This document shows positions 1 through 8,658 of a stretch of DNA of 44,416 nt, piece by piece (within the stretch, counting starts at the first letter, position 1; each line of letters starts with the position of its first letter). The stretch is from Bacteroidales bacterium. GTDB lineage: Bacteria; Bacteroidota; Bacteroidia; Bacteroidales; Prolixibacteraceae. The notes beneath the pieces are model-generated. The model was given only the letters and a program-made list of their open reading frames with translations. It did not search any database and was not told the origin of the DNA. The stretch is from NCBI GenBank assembly GCA_012719495.1, contig JAAYAG010000064.1, positions 1 through 44,416 on the forward strand, written 5' to 3'. The position numbers and the translations under genes are program-made.

Positions 1-462
1 CTAGTTGTAAGCCAATTGTTCTTCTTTCACAAATTGGCGGTATGAAGTGTACCCAACATATTCACCTTTTTGGTTGGTTGTAGGAAGAATAAGCTGAACG
101 TAACCTACTGCGCGGTCGATAACCAAAGAAAGGGTTTCTTCAGAGTTGGTTTTGTCTACAAACAAAATGGTTTCAAGAACTACCCGTCCGTTTTCAATTT
201 CTTTGTCGCGGCTAACTTCAACAACTTCTTTCTTAACAAAAGTAGTTCCATTGTCGAAAGTCATATTTAATACGGTACCATCGAATTTGATGTTAACTGG
301 TTTTGAGTAGTAATAATTCATGAAAAAAGCTTCGTCGATAGGGCTCATTGGGGTTGACATGGCCTGCTTTTCAACGCGGAATTCAAGTGGTAATTTGGTT
401 TGGGAAAAACCATTCAAGCAAAAAACCAAGCTAAAAAATACTATGAGTTGAATTGTTTTCAT
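1..462 (-). CDS. Small secreted protein of unknown function, putative LytTR target
   Basis: A complete 153-residue ORF with ATG start and TAG stop at the window edge. Residues 1-20 form a signal peptide (MKT, a hydrophobic run, then a cut near FSQ), so the product should be periplasmic or exported. The rest is a short beta-rich chain without cysteines or a motif I recognise. It is the last gene of a minus-strand series and lies downstream of the LytTR regulator, but is separated from it by a 303-bp gap holding a terminator-like hairpin, a palindrome and a LytTR-type direct repeat. It is therefore probably transcribed from its own promoter under control of that regulator (inference). No family assigned. 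Confidence 0.75.
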   Translation of the reverse strand: MKTIQLIVFFSLVFCLNGFSQTKLPLEFRVEKQAMSTPMSPIDEAFFMNYYYSKPVNIKFDGTVLNMTFDNGTTFVKKEVVEVSRDKEIENGRVVLETILFVDKTNSEETLSLVIDRAVGYVQLILPTTNQKGEYVGYTSYRQFVKEEQLAYN

Positions 463-545
463 TTCCTGTTTTGTTCTGTTTTTGTCTTAAATGCAATACA
501 AAGAGAACAAAAAATCCTAAGAACTTCCCTATGAATCAACCCGTT

Positions 546-579
546 TTTGATGAACGTCCATTTCGCTTTGACGAACGTC
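546..579 (-). promoter_or_regulatory. LytTR-type tandem direct repeat
   Basis: The 13-mer TTTGAYGAACGTC occurs twice, at 546-558 and 567-579, differing at one base. On the minus strand the cores read GACGTTCGT and GACGTTCAT. They match the LytTR half-site consensus [TA][AC][CA]GTTN[AG][TG] at all but the first base. The 9-mers are separated by exactly 12 bp (21-bp period, two helical turns), the arrangement known for AlgR/AgrA/LytR-family regulators. The site lies about 90-115 bp upstream of the secreted-protein start and next to a gene for a LytTR regulator. Confidence 0.65.
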
Positions 580-626
580 AAAAATGCTTATATTAAAATT
601 TAACATGAATGCGTTTGAAATACGCT

Positions 627-646
627 TTTGTCGTAATTATGACAAA
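627..646. promoter_or_regulatory. 20-bp near-palindrome, possible operator
   Basis: TTTGTC and GACAAA are separated by GTAATTAT. The 20 bases are symmetric except for one mismatched pair, which is the form of a dimeric regulator site. It lies 48 bp beyond the LytTR repeats, upstream with respect to the small secreted protein. I cannot assign a cognate regulator. Confidence 0.4.
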
Positions 647-664
647 TAGAGGCGGAATTTACAG

Positions 665-713
665 CAAAAAGGATCAGCTTAGCGGGCTCAAATTTCTGAT
701 AAAAAGTGATCCT
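665..713 (-). terminator. Likely intrinsic terminator of the LytTR regulator operon
   Basis: On the minus strand AGGATCA (707-713) pairs with TGATCCT (670-676) across a 30-nt loop that can fold further, and TTTT follows directly. It lies 53 bp past the regulator stop codon. The long loop lowers confidence. Confidence 0.45.
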
Positions 714-765
714 GTTTTAATGGTTTTTCCAAGGTGAAAGCGGAGATATTAATTCTGGAATAAGG

Positions 766-1512
766 TCATAAGTTTTCGAGAACTTGAACCAGTTTTGATT
801 TTCGTCGGATAGAAACAGGAATTTCAGTTTTGTCTTTCAAAACCAAAAATCCGCCATCCGATTTGTCGAGGCGTGAAATGTATTGCAGGTTGACCAGAAA
901 AGACTGATGGGGCCTGAAAAAACCATAGTCGGCCAGTATTTCTTCATATTCTTTCATTGGTCTCGAAATAAGAATTTTATCTTTATTATTGAGGTAGAAC
1001 GTAGTGTATGTATTATCGCTCCGGCAATATACGATATCGGTAATTTCGACAATGGAAATAGATTCGGTGGTTTTTAAAACGATCCGTCGGTTTTGGTTTC
1101 TTCTTTCGTAATAATTGAAAAAGGTTTCCACTTGATCCTGAATCCGGGAGCTGTTAATGTTTTCGATTGCCCGTTCAATAGCCTGACAAAACTCTTTTTC
1201 GTTGATTGGTTTCAGTATGTAATCTATAGCGCTTAGTTTTATGGCTTTGATAGCGAATTCACTGTATGCGGTGATAAAGATTACCGTGTATTTGTAAGGT
1301 TTTATTTTTTGCAGAATTTGAAAACCTGTTCCATCGGTAAGCCTGATATCGAGCAAAATCAGGTGTGGCTGAACCCTGTCGATCAACTCAACAGCTTCGT
1401 TTACAGTTCCGGCAAGGCCAACAATTTCTATTTCGTCAAAGTTAGAAGATAATACAGAGCGGTTCAGTTCTCTCAATTCAGGTTCATCGTCGATAATTAC
1501 GGCTTTTATCAT
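766..1512 (-). CDS. LytTR-family response regulator
   Basis: Two-domain cytoplasmic transcription regulator of about 248 residues. The receiver domain (1-120) has the acidic pair D8-D9, the phosphoacceptor D55 in LILLDIRL, and the conserved lysine in YILKPI. The C-terminal LytTR DNA-binding domain (about 145-245) starts near RIVLKTTESI and contains the FFRPHQSFLVN core. I place the start at the ATG at 1512, because the upstream in-frame codon at 1521 is TTG and receivers usually begin close to the first beta strand. The gene overlaps the end of the kinase gene by about 29 nt, so the two are translationally coupled partners. A LytTR-type repeat lies just downstream in front of the next gene, a likely target. 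Confidence 0.93.
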   Translation of the reverse strand: MIKAVIIDDEPELRELNRSVLSSNFDEIEIVGLAGTVNEAVELIDRVQPHLILLDIRLTDGTGFQILQKIKPYKYTVIFITAYSEFAIKAIKLSAIDYILKPINEKEFCQAIERAIENINSSRIQDQVETFFNYYERRNQNRRIVLKTTESISIVEITDIVYCRSDNTYTTFYLNNKDKILISRPMKEYEEILADYGFFRPHQSFLVNLQYISRLDKSDGGFLVLKDKTEIPVSIRRKSKLVQVLENL

Positions 1513-3451
1513 CAGGCTCAATTATAGGAAAACAAATAGTTACTTTAGTCCCTGTACTATCGGGGTCGATTTCACTTAAATCAACGATTTCGAATTTAGT
1601 GGTTTTTTTGTATTTCTTTTCAATAAGTTTTATTCTTTCTTTGAAAATTTTCAATCCCATCGATTGATGATTGTTATCGGTTTTATTTTTCAACGAGGCA
1701 TTTATGCCAATCCCGTTGTCGATAATATTAACAATAATTTGTTCTGGAGCATTTCTTACTTCAATGGTAATTAGCCCTTTATCGCATTCTTTTCTAATGA
1801 AACCGTGAAGTATTGCATTTTCAACAAATGGCTGAATCATGCTTGGTGGAACAAAAATGAAATCAGGTTCAATATCTTCATCAATGATTATATTGTATTT
1901 GAAGCAATTACGTTTCCGCATCTGTTCAATTTCAATATAATTTTTAAGTGTTTCAAGTTCCTCTTCAAGAGTAATGAGCTCGCGCGAAGAATTTTTGAGT
2001 ACAGAGCGGGTAAGTGATGAGAATTGACCCAGATAGGAGGCAGCTTTAATGGGTTCATTTTGGTACATAAAACTTTGAATTGACCCTAAAGCATTGAAAA
2101 TGAAGTGAGGATCCATTTGCGATCGGAATAATTTGAGCTCCAATTCGGTTTTTTGTTGCTCTGCTTTTTTACGGGTAGCTAAATAAATAACAGCAGAGAT
2201 CAGTATCAGGGTGCCAATTAAAATCAGAAGGATAAAGGCGCGTTGGTTCTTAATTTCATTTTCAGCGGTTAACAATTCAATTTGTTGTTGCTGTTTTTGT
2301 GCTTCGTAAATCGTTTGAAGTTCATTTAGGTAGCGCGTGTTCTTTTCGTTTACGACACTGTCGTTTATGGCAATAGCTTTTTTGATGTTTTCAAGGGCAA
2401 GTTGGGGCATGCCCTTTTTATCGTAATAGTCAGAAAGGAGGTTGTGTGACTCTTTTATTAAAAGCCCCGAATTGATCTCAAGTGCCATTTGGTTATACTT
2501 TTCAAGTTCGGGAAGGGCTAAATCAAACCGGCCAAGCGCCATATACGTTTTGCCTATGTTAGCATGGGTTTGAGAAATGTAATAGCTATCGTTCGATTTC
2601 TCGGCAAAAACAAGGGCTTTTTTAAAATTCTCAAGAGCTACAAGAGGTTGATTATTATGAAGATAATATTCTCCAATACTATTAAGGCAAATAGATCGGC
2701 CTGTGGTGGAATTTACTTTCTCATTATATTCAAGCGACTCCCTGAAATAATTAATTGCAGTATCGATTTTTCCCATAGCCTGATAGGCGTAGCCAATGTT
2801 TTGCAGGTTAATGGCTATACCAAGGTCATTCGAAAGGTTTTGTTCGAGCGATAATGATTTTTGAAATACCTCGAGGGCTTTTTCGGGCTGGTTAAGGGTT
2901 AAGTTTATGTTGCCAATACTGTTGAGTGCCACGCATATACTTCGCTGAGCAATTAGAATATCCCCTTTAAATTGTTCAGCCAAGGCAAGGCCTTTCAAAT
3001 GATAGTCGAGGGCAATTCGTGGTTTATCGAGACGCCGGTATGCTACTCCCAGATTATTATACGAGTAAATTATAATGGTAGTATCGTTTCCGGCAAGCGT
3101 CAGGGCTTGTTTATGTAACTCAATGGCTTTTTCGTATTCCGAACGGTCACGGAGTAAAACACCAAGAAGGTTATTAGCCTTCGCAATTCCGAGTCTATAA
3201 CCTGCTATTTCCGATTGCTTTAGTAAATATCTTATATATTCTTCGCGTTGTTCTTTGGTGCGTATGTTGTCGTAAGTATCGAAGGTTGAAAACGCGGCTT
3301 CTAATTCAGCGATGTTCAATTTTTTTTCAGGATCAAATATGCCATTATCGGCCAACGAATTTTGTTGGAACGCAATCTGAAATAGCATAACTAAAAGGAT
3401 CCATGCTATTATTTCAGAGCGGAAATTCCATTGATTGGCTTTAAATGGCAT
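1484..3451 (-). CDS. TPR-containing LytS-type sensor histidine kinase
   Basis: 655-residue membrane kinase. An N-terminal signal/TM segment lies at about residues 15-33. TPR repeats follow at about 80-400 (many units with YNNLG, LNSIG and HANIGKTY signatures), predicted periplasmic. A TM helix (about 423-442) leads into a short coiled coil and the His_kinase domain, with the phosphoacceptor histidine in QMDPHFIFNAL near residue 450. A HATPase_c domain follows, with the N box in QPFVENAILHGF. This architecture is the Bacteroidota version of LytS/YehU kinases and pairs with LytTR regulators, here the overlapping downstream gene. It begins 27 bp after the stop of the T9SS-exported protein gene, so all three are probably cotranscribed. 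Confidence 0.92.
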   Translation of the reverse strand: MPFKANQWNFRSEIIAWILLVMLFQIAFQQNSLADNGIFDPEKKLNIAELEAAFSTFDTYDNIRTKEQREEYIRYLLKQSEIAGYRLGIAKANNLLGVLLRDRSEYEKAIELHKQALTLAGNDTTIIIYSYNNLGVAYRRLDKPRIALDYHLKGLALAEQFKGDILIAQRSICVALNSIGNINLTLNQPEKALEVFQKSLSLEQNLSNDLGIAINLQNIGYAYQAMGKIDTAINYFRESLEYNEKVNSTTGRSICLNSIGEYYLHNNQPLVALENFKKALVFAEKSNDSYYISQTHANIGKTYMALGRFDLALPELEKYNQMALEINSGLLIKESHNLLSDYYDKKGMPQLALENIKKAIAINDSVVNEKNTRYLNELQTIYEAQKQQQQIELLTAENEIKNQRAFILLILIGTLILISAVIYLATRKKAEQQKTELELKLFRSQMDPHFIFNALGSIQSFMYQNEPIKAASYLGQFSSLTRSVLKNSSRELITLEEELETLKNYIEIEQMRKRNCFKYNIIIDEDIEPDFIFVPPSMIQPFVENAILHGFIRKECDKGLITIEVRNAPEQIIVNIIDNGIGINASLKNKTDNNHQSMGLKIFKERIKLIEKKYKKTTKFEIVDLSEIDPDSTGTKVTICFPIIEPDDKSRNYRR

Positions 3452-3478
3452 ACTTGTTTCTGATTGTATTTCAAACTT

Positions 3479-4954
3479 TTATTTTCTCATTAGTGATGTG
3501 CGGAAACTTGTAGAATTGCCAACGACTTCAATCAGGTAAATTCCTCTTTTCGAAATTTCGGGGCGCAACGTACTATTTCTACTAATTTCGGTTTCGTAAA
3601 CAACTTTCCCGGAAATGTCGCTTATCCTTACTGATTGTTTTTCATCGGAAACAAGATCGATAGTTAATACATCAATGAATGGATTTGGGAAAACTTTTAC
3701 CTGCGAAAACATTGATTCACTGCTTGTTTCAGGCGTAGTGCCTGATGAATAATAGAAGGTTTTCTCTGAAGCCTTTTCTAATTGGTTATTGTCAGCCAGT
3801 TCATACTCAGCAATTTTGTCGATTCTTCCATATTGAAAAAAGGCATCTTCGCAATAATCAACATCTGTTTCAGGGCGGGCAATGGATAACGAATTTTTGT
3901 CATTAGAGAAAGTAAAAATATGTTTATAAACATCAATAAGTCCGCCGGTGTCGTAGTCTGTCATTGCATCTATTTTTTCAGTCAAGATTGAATTATTGTA
4001 ATTGTATCTTGATTGTTCTATTAATGAAACTTCACTTGAAAAAAGATCTGCTCCAAAAGTATTTTCTTCAATTATTTGTCCGGCGCTATTATATTTCATG
4101 GTTTGTTCCGAAAGCAAAAATTCTTCTCCTTCATTGAGCATGTAATCTTTGGTGTGTATTATGTTGCCGTTATCATCATAGCTTGCTTCAACAATCATAA
4201 AATCAACATATTCTCCGGTTTCACTGTTAATTACTTTCATTGTAGAGCGGGTTTCGAGGTTCTTGTTGTTGTATTCGAATTCCATTATTGCATACTGGAA
4301 TAATTCGCCCGTTTCTTCGTCAATAGTAAATATGTCTGCCCGTTCAACTTGATTATCACCTCTGTAGAAATAGTTGAATTTTCCGGTTAATACATATAAT
4401 TCATTTTCAATATCATATTCATAAACAGAAGCGACCGCTGTGTTGCCACTATATTCATATGTCGATTTTGAAAGGGGCAGAAGTTCGCCAGTGTCTTCGT
4501 CTTTGTCCCAGGAAATTATTGATAAAGGTTGATTATTGTCGTTCCAAACCGATTCTTCTTTTTTGTCGAGAACAATACCACCATCATAATCGCTGGAGTA
4601 ATGTTCGTATAAGGTTGGGTTTCCATTGTTATCGTATTGATAAACAATTTTTTCTTCGTAATAGCTTGATTCATCCCACTCGTTATATGCCATTTTTTCG
4701 ATTTGGGTTGGCCACCCGTTTTTTTCGTATTTAACGTAGGTTCGTTTGCCATTTGTTTCAATAATACTATCGAGAGTAACAATAGTTGCTTCACTTTTAA
4801 AACGTAATGAGTTGTCTGTGGTAATGTTTTTTCTACACTCAAGCAGTTCTTTGTGGATGGACTGGGTTTTTTTCATCACTTTTTCTGATGGTTTTGCCGA
4901 AACAGACAGACTTAGAAAGAGAGAAAAAATGAAAAGAAGTAATGTTGTTTTCAT
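3479..4954 (-). CDS. Type IX secretion system substrate, repeat-rich surface protein
   Basis: 491-residue exported protein. Residues 1-20 are a signal peptide. The body (about 60-400) contains repeated Tyr/Asp/Asn-rich segments such as YDNNGNP, YNNKNLE, YDDNGNI and YNSAGQI at intervals, recalling YD/RHS-like beta repeats. The last 80 residues are a type A C-terminal sorting domain with VKVFPNPF, a RISDISGK turn and GIYLIEV near the end. It should cross the outer membrane by the T9SS and be anchored or released at the surface. It heads a minus-strand trio with the LytS-type kinase and LytTR regulator. A sensory or reporter relation to them is inference. Confidence 0.85.
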   Translation of the reverse strand: MKTTLLLFIFSLFLSLSVSAKPSEKVMKKTQSIHKELLECRKNITTDNSLRFKSEATIVTLDSIIETNGKRTYVKYEKNGWPTQIEKMAYNEWDESSYYEEKIVYQYDNNGNPTLYEHYSSDYDGGIVLDKKEESVWNDNNQPLSIISWDKDEDTGELLPLSKSTYEYSGNTAVASVYEYDIENELYVLTGKFNYFYRGDNQVERADIFTIDEETGELFQYAIMEFEYNNKNLETRSTMKVINSETGEYVDFMIVEASYDDNGNIIHTKDYMLNEGEEFLLSEQTMKYNSAGQIIEENTFGADLFSSEVSLIEQSRYNYNNSILTEKIDAMTDYDTGGLIDVYKHIFTFSNDKNSLSIARPETDVDYCEDAFFQYGRIDKIAEYELADNNQLEKASEKTFYYSSGTTPETSSESMFSQVKVFPNPFIDVLTIDLVSDEKQSVRISDISGKVVYETEISRNSTLRPEISKRGIYLIEVVGNSTSFRTSLMRK

Positions 4955-5181
4955 GGTTTTTGTTTTTTAGTGAATAATAAATTGCAAGAAAACACCACGT
5001 TGTGTTAGTTTTTAAACAACACAAGCAAAAATTGTTTTTACTATATAAAAGAAAAAGGTTGTCTCAAAAGGTAAATAATTGGGTTCAAAGAAGGATTTTG
5101 AGCAATTTTATTTCCTCAGAAACACACTCAATGGTAGTAGAGAGGCTGACAAATCCTTTTGAGACAACCGAAGGAATATTT
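4955..5181. other. Intergenic region carrying a MITE-like insert
   Basis: The 227 bp between the T9SS-substrate gene and the small outer-membrane protein gene hold no convincing gene. About half is the inverted-repeat-bounded segment described separately. The rest, next to the T9SS-substrate start, is AT-rich and should contain that gene's promoter, but no exact TAnnTTTG box is evident. A lone GTT half site near 5000 is not paired and was not scored as a LytTR site. Confidence 0.5.
5057..5169. mobile_element. 113-bp MITE-like element with perfect 15-bp terminal inverted repeats
   Basis: GGTTGTCTCAAAAGG at 5057-5071 is exactly mirrored by CCTTTTGAGACAACC at 5155-5169. The 83 bp between them have no meaningful ORF. 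Ends beginning GGTTGTCTC are of the kind seen at insertion-sequence termini, so the simplest reading is a non-autonomous remnant with its transposase deleted. No clear target-site duplication is visible (GAAAAA to the left, GAAGGA to the right). The loop is too long for an ordinary transcription terminator. Confidence 0.6.
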
Positions 5182-5688
5182 TTAGAATTTGAAAGAAATA
5201 CCAGCAGTTAAGTAGCCAATACCGTAACCAAGTTCTCCAAAGACAAGGAATTTTTCGGTGAGTGGATAACGGGCACCAATGAAGAAACCTGCATCTAGTC
5301 CCATGTGGCTGTAATGGTCATCGTAACCAAATATTCCGTCCCAATCGTATCGATAATACTCAAGACCAAGGCCAATACCTGCATACGTGTCTAGCTTTTC
5401 AATAAACGGATAGTGGAATGTTCCCCTTACTCCACCCATTGCACGATAATAGTTTGAGTAATAAGAACTGATGTATGAACCAACTCCAGCATAAATTCCA
5501 GCCCCTATGGTTCCTTTGTCGGCTATGCCATCCATTATTCCCATTTCGCCCGATAAGGATAAGTTGATATAGTTGTCGAAACCAATACCAACATTAACGG
5601 CTTTATCGCCTTTTACAAAAACGGGTTCCTGTGCTTTCACTGCCACGGCAGCGATAAAAAGAAGAGAGAGTAGAATTACTTTTTTCAT
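5182..5688 (-). CDS. Small outer-membrane beta-barrel-like protein
   Basis: About 168 residues. A signal peptide (MKKVILLSLLFIAAVAVKA) precedes a Gly/Tyr-rich chain with alternating strands and an aromatic C-terminus ending ISFKF, typical of an 8-strand outer-membrane barrel. The ATG at 5688 is preferred over an upstream in-frame TTG at 5697, because the signal peptide begins exactly there. The stop codon lies 12 bp from the inverted-repeat element. A TAAATTTG box with a GTTG -33 box is found upstream. Function unknown; a structural or porin-like role is only inferred from shape. Confidence 0.7.
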   Translation of the reverse strand: MKKVILLSLLFIAAVAVKAQEPVFVKGDKAVNVGIGFDNYINLSLSGEMGIMDGIADKGTIGAGIYAGVGSYISSYYSNYYRAMGGVRGTFHYPFIEKLDTYAGIGLGLEYYRYDWDGIFGYDDHYSHMGLDAGFFIGARYPLTEKFLVFGELGYGIGYLTAGISFKF

Positions 5689-5729
5689 TGCGAACAAATT
5701 TAGTTTTCGATTATGATTTTATGTTGAAA

Positions 5730-5760
5730 CAAATTTAGAACATTGTAAACAAATTTCAAC
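5730..5760 (-). promoter_or_regulatory. Bacteroidota-type promoter for the small outer-membrane protein
   Basis: On the minus strand GTTG (5757-5760) is followed after 19 bp by TAAATTTG (5730-5737), fitting the -33/-7 pattern TTTG-N19-TAnnTTTG. It would place transcription start about 35 nt ahead of the ATG at 5688. A second TAAATTTG at 5695-5702 has no -33 box and overlaps the leader. Confidence 0.5.
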
Positions 5761-5882
5761 GGGTATTTTGAATCTGTAGGGAATAAACTTTGAAGTGTAG
5801 TTGTCTGGAAAGAATCGAAAATTGGGAACAGTTGAAAGCTAGTTTTTGTTTTGACGGATTTCTTTGCCCTTTTCTTGAAAAA

Positions 5883-8501
5883 TTATTTTAACCCGGCGAT
5901 TTTTTTTATCTCGTTGAGTTTATTCAAGGCCTCGATGGGAGTAAGGTTGTTTATATCGAGGTTCGCAATTTCGTCCCTGATTTGTTTAAGCACAGGATCA
6001 TCAAGTTGAAAGAAACTTAGCTGTAGTCCTTCCCGTTCGTTTCCAATGTTTTCAAGTGGTTTCGACAGTGAATCTTTGCGATGGGTATCTTCAAGTTGCG
6101 ACAAAATCTCTTCGGCTCTTTTGATCAAGCTTTTGGGCATGCCGGCCATTCGTGCCACGTGGATACCAAAACTATGGTTGCTTCCGCCTCTCACCAGCTT
6201 GCGTAAGAAAATCACCTTGTTATCGATTTCCTTTACCGTAACATTATAATTTTTTATTCTGTCGAACAGGTGTTCCATTTCGTTCAGCTCGTGGTAATGA
6301 GTGGCGAACAGGGTTTTTGCTTTATATTTTGGGTGATCGTGAATATATTCAACAATAGACCAGGCAATTGAAATTCCATCGTAAGTGCTTGTACCCCGGC
6401 CAAGTTCGTCGAGCAGTATTAAGCTCCGGTCAGAAAGGTTATTCAAAATGCTGGCTGCTTCGTTCATTTCAACCATGAATGTAGATTCTCCCAGCGAAAT
6501 GTTATCTGAAGCTCCGACCCGAGTAAAAATCTTGTCGACATACCCGATTTCAGCAGCTTTTGCCGGAACAAAACACCCAATTTGAGCCATCAGCACGATA
6601 AGCGCAGTCTGCCTCAGTAAGGCCGATTTACCCGACATGTTGGGGCCAGTAATGATAATGATTTGCTGTTCTTCGCGGTCGAGGTACACGCTGTTCGATA
6701 TGTAGCTCTCGCCAATGGGCAGTTCTTGTTCAATCACAGGGTGGCGGCCTTCTTTAATTCGCAGGAAATTTTCTTCAGAGACCGAAGGTTTTATATATTC
6801 ATTTTGTTCAGCAACAGTAGCAAAAGATACAATACAATCGATTTGCGAAAGGATCCCGGCGTTAAGCTGAATGGCTTGAATATACTCGGTTAGCGCCATT
6901 ACCAGATCGTTGTAAATACGGGTTTCGAGCACCAGTATTTTTTCTTCGGCTCCTAGTATTTTTTCTTCGTATTCTTTAAGTTCTTCGGTTATGTATCGTT
7001 CGGCACCCACCAGAGTCTGTTTTCTGATCCATTCCTGAGGAACTTTATCTTTGTGTGTGTTACGTACTTCAATGTAATATCCAAAAACATTGTTGAAGCT
7101 GATTTTTAGCGAAGTAATGCCGGTTTGGGTTATTTCACGTTCCTGCATTTTCAGCAGATAGTCTTTTCCATGAGATTTTATCTGGCGCAAATCGTCAAGT
7201 TCGGCACTTACCCCTTCTGCAATGGTGTTTCCTCTAATGATTTGGGTTGGAGGATCGGGGAAAAGTTCTTTCTCAATCCGATCGGCAATTATTTTGCAGG
7301 AATTAAGCTGTTCTCCCAAACCGGCAAGGCTTTCGTTACCCGAGTCGATGCAAAGCCTGCGGATGGGTTCGATGGCTTTCAGGGCAATTTTAAGTTGAAC
7401 AACCTCCCGGGGATTAATACGTTGAACTGCAACTTTCGATATTAGTCGCTCTAAGTCACCAATTACCCGTATGTTTTCTTCAATTTGCTCTTTCAGCTCT
7501 GTTTTTTGAACGAGGCATTCCACCATATCGAGGCGGTTATTGATTGCTTTTACGTTTTTCAGCGGAAAAGAAATCCATCGCTTCAACATTCTGGCCCCCA
7601 TGGGTGTAAGGGTTTTGTCGATGACGCTAAGCAGGGTTTTTCCCCCTTCGTTCAATGGGTTGATTAACTCAAGGTTTCGTATGGTAAACCTGTCGAGCCA
7701 AACAAAGCGTTCCTCTTCTATTCGCGAGAGGTTCGAGATGTGTTTTATATGATGGTGTTGGGTAATATCGAGATAATATAAAATTGCACCGGCCGCAATA
7801 ATCCCGTATTCAAGCTTCTGTACACCAAATCCTTTTAGTGACTTAACTTCGAAGTGGCGATGCAACCGATCGGTGGCTGCTTCGGAGGTATATACCCAAT
7901 CTTCGAGATTGAATGTGTAAAATTTATGGCCAAACAGGGCTGCAAAATCGTCGTTTTTTCCCCGTTGAAACAATACTTCTTTAGGTTGAAACGAGTTCAG
8001 CAGCTTATCAATATATTCGAAAGGTCCTTCAGCCGTTAGAAATTCGCCGGTCGAAATATCGAGAAAGGCAGCACCTGCCATTTTGCGGTCGAAGTGAACG
8101 GAAGCCAGAAAGTTGTTTTCGCGGTGGTTAAGAATATTATCATTGATAGAAACTCCCGGGGTAACCATCTCGGTTATACCCCTTTTCACAATATTCTTGG
8201 TTTGTTTGGGGTCTTCAAGCTGTTCGCAAATGGCAACCCGTTGCCCTGCCCTTACCAGTTTAGGGAGGTAAGTATCGAGTGCATGATAAGGGAAACCTGC
8301 CAATTCAACGGAGCTTGCCGATCCATTGGCTCTTCGAGTAAGTGTAATGCCCAGTATTTCAGAAGTTTTTATTGCATCGTCGCCAAAAGTTTCGTAAAAG
8401 TCGCCTACACGAAAAAGCAGTACTGCATCAGGATGTTTATCCTTTACTGCATAATATTGCTTCATAAGCGGTGTTTCAACGTATTTTCTTTCCTGGCTCA
8501 T
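5883..8501 (-). CDS. mutS: DNA mismatch repair protein MutS
   Basis: 872 residues, the normal length for bacterial MutS1. The mismatch-binding Phe-Tyr-Glu triad is F35-Y36-E37 in [11 protein letters not shown], in the N-terminal domain. Connector, core and clamp domains follow. The ATPase has a Walker [14 protein letters not shown] near residue 620, a Walker [17 protein letters not shown] and the downstream ATHYHEL switch. It binds base mismatches as a clamp and recruits MutL; a cytoplasmic protein. The C-terminal tail ends [13 protein letters not shown], a short helical tetramer region. The gene stands alone on the minus strand with a good -7 box just upstream and is divergent from the SDR gene. 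No defects seen. Confidence 0.98.
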   Translation of the reverse strand: MSQERKYVETPLMKQYYAVKDKHPDAVLLFRVGDFYETFGDDAIKTSEILGITLTRRANGSASSVELAGFPYHALDTYLPKLVRAGQRVAICEQLEDPKQTKNIVKRGITEMVTPGVSINDNILNHRENNFLASVHFDRKMAGAAFLDISTGEFLTAEGPFEYIDKLLNSFQPKEVLFQRGKNDDFAALFGHKFYTFNLEDWVYTSEAATDRLHRHFEVKSLKGFGVQKLEYGIIAAGAILYYLDITQHHHIKHISNLSRIEEERFVWLDRFTIRNLELINPLNEGGKTLLSVIDKTLTPMGARMLKRWISFPLKNVKAINNRLDMVECLVQKTELKEQIEENIRVIGDLERLISKVAVQRINPREVVQLKIALKAIEPIRRLCIDSGNESLAGLGEQLNSCKIIADRIEKELFPDPPTQIIRGNTIAEGVSAELDDLRQIKSHGKDYLLKMQEREITQTGITSLKISFNNVFGYYIEVRNTHKDKVPQEWIRKQTLVGAERYITEELKEYEEKILGAEEKILVLETRIYNDLVMALTEYIQAIQLNAGILSQIDCIVSFATVAEQNEYIKPSVSEENFLRIKEGRHPVIEQELPIGESYISNSVYLDREEQQIIIITGPNMSGKSALLRQTALIVLMAQIGCFVPAKAAEIGYVDKIFTRVGASDNISLGESTFMVEMNEAASILNNLSDRSLILLDELGRGTSTYDGISIAWSIVEYIHDHPKYKAKTLFATHYHELNEMEHLFDRIKNYNVTVKEIDNKVIFLRKLVRGGSNHSFGIHVARMAGMPKSLIKRAEEILSQLEDTHRKDSLSKPLENIGNEREGLQLSFFQLDDPVLKQIRDEIANLDINNLTPIEALNKLNEIKKIAGLK

Positions 8502-8522
8502 TTTTTACTTCTTCGTGCTCAG

Positions 8523-8530
8523 CAAAGATA
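8523..8530 (-). promoter_or_regulatory. -7 box for mutS
   Basis: The minus strand reads TATCTTTG (TAnnTTTG consensus) about 22 bp ahead of the mutS ATG. A -33 box is not clear. Confidence 0.4.
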
Positions 8531-8658
8531 AATTTTTAAACAGGCGATAGAAAATAGTCTGTCAATCTCTTTTTCTGTTTTTATCAACAATAATTTCTCA
8601 TTAAGTGCCACAGCGTCTTTTTTTGTGCTAATTTGAAGCGCATTTTCAATAAAAACAT

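Larger units (their letters stand above)
463..765 (-). promoter_or_regulatory. Gene-free control region upstream of the small secreted protein
   Basis: This 303-bp gap separates the LytTR regulator from the secreted protein. Read on the minus strand it holds, in order, a hairpin followed by a T run (665-713), a near-perfect palindrome (627-646), and two 9-bp LytTR-type half sites (571-579 and 550-558). The stretch from 463 to 545 has no good TAnnTTTG -7 box. A weak promoter is what one expects of an activator-dependent gene. Confidence 0.6.

Noticed and set aside
4990-5015. Second LytTR site in front of the T9SS-substrate gene
   Set aside because: Only one weak ACGTTG-like half site, with no partner at a 21-bp period.
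5002-5211. 69-codon frame spanning the MITE-like element
   Set aside because: It starts outside and ends outside the element and has no similarity to a transposase that I recognise.
8094-8531. Plus-strand frame of 145 codons opposite mutS
   Set aside because: Fully antisense to the N-terminal domain of MutS, which is intact.
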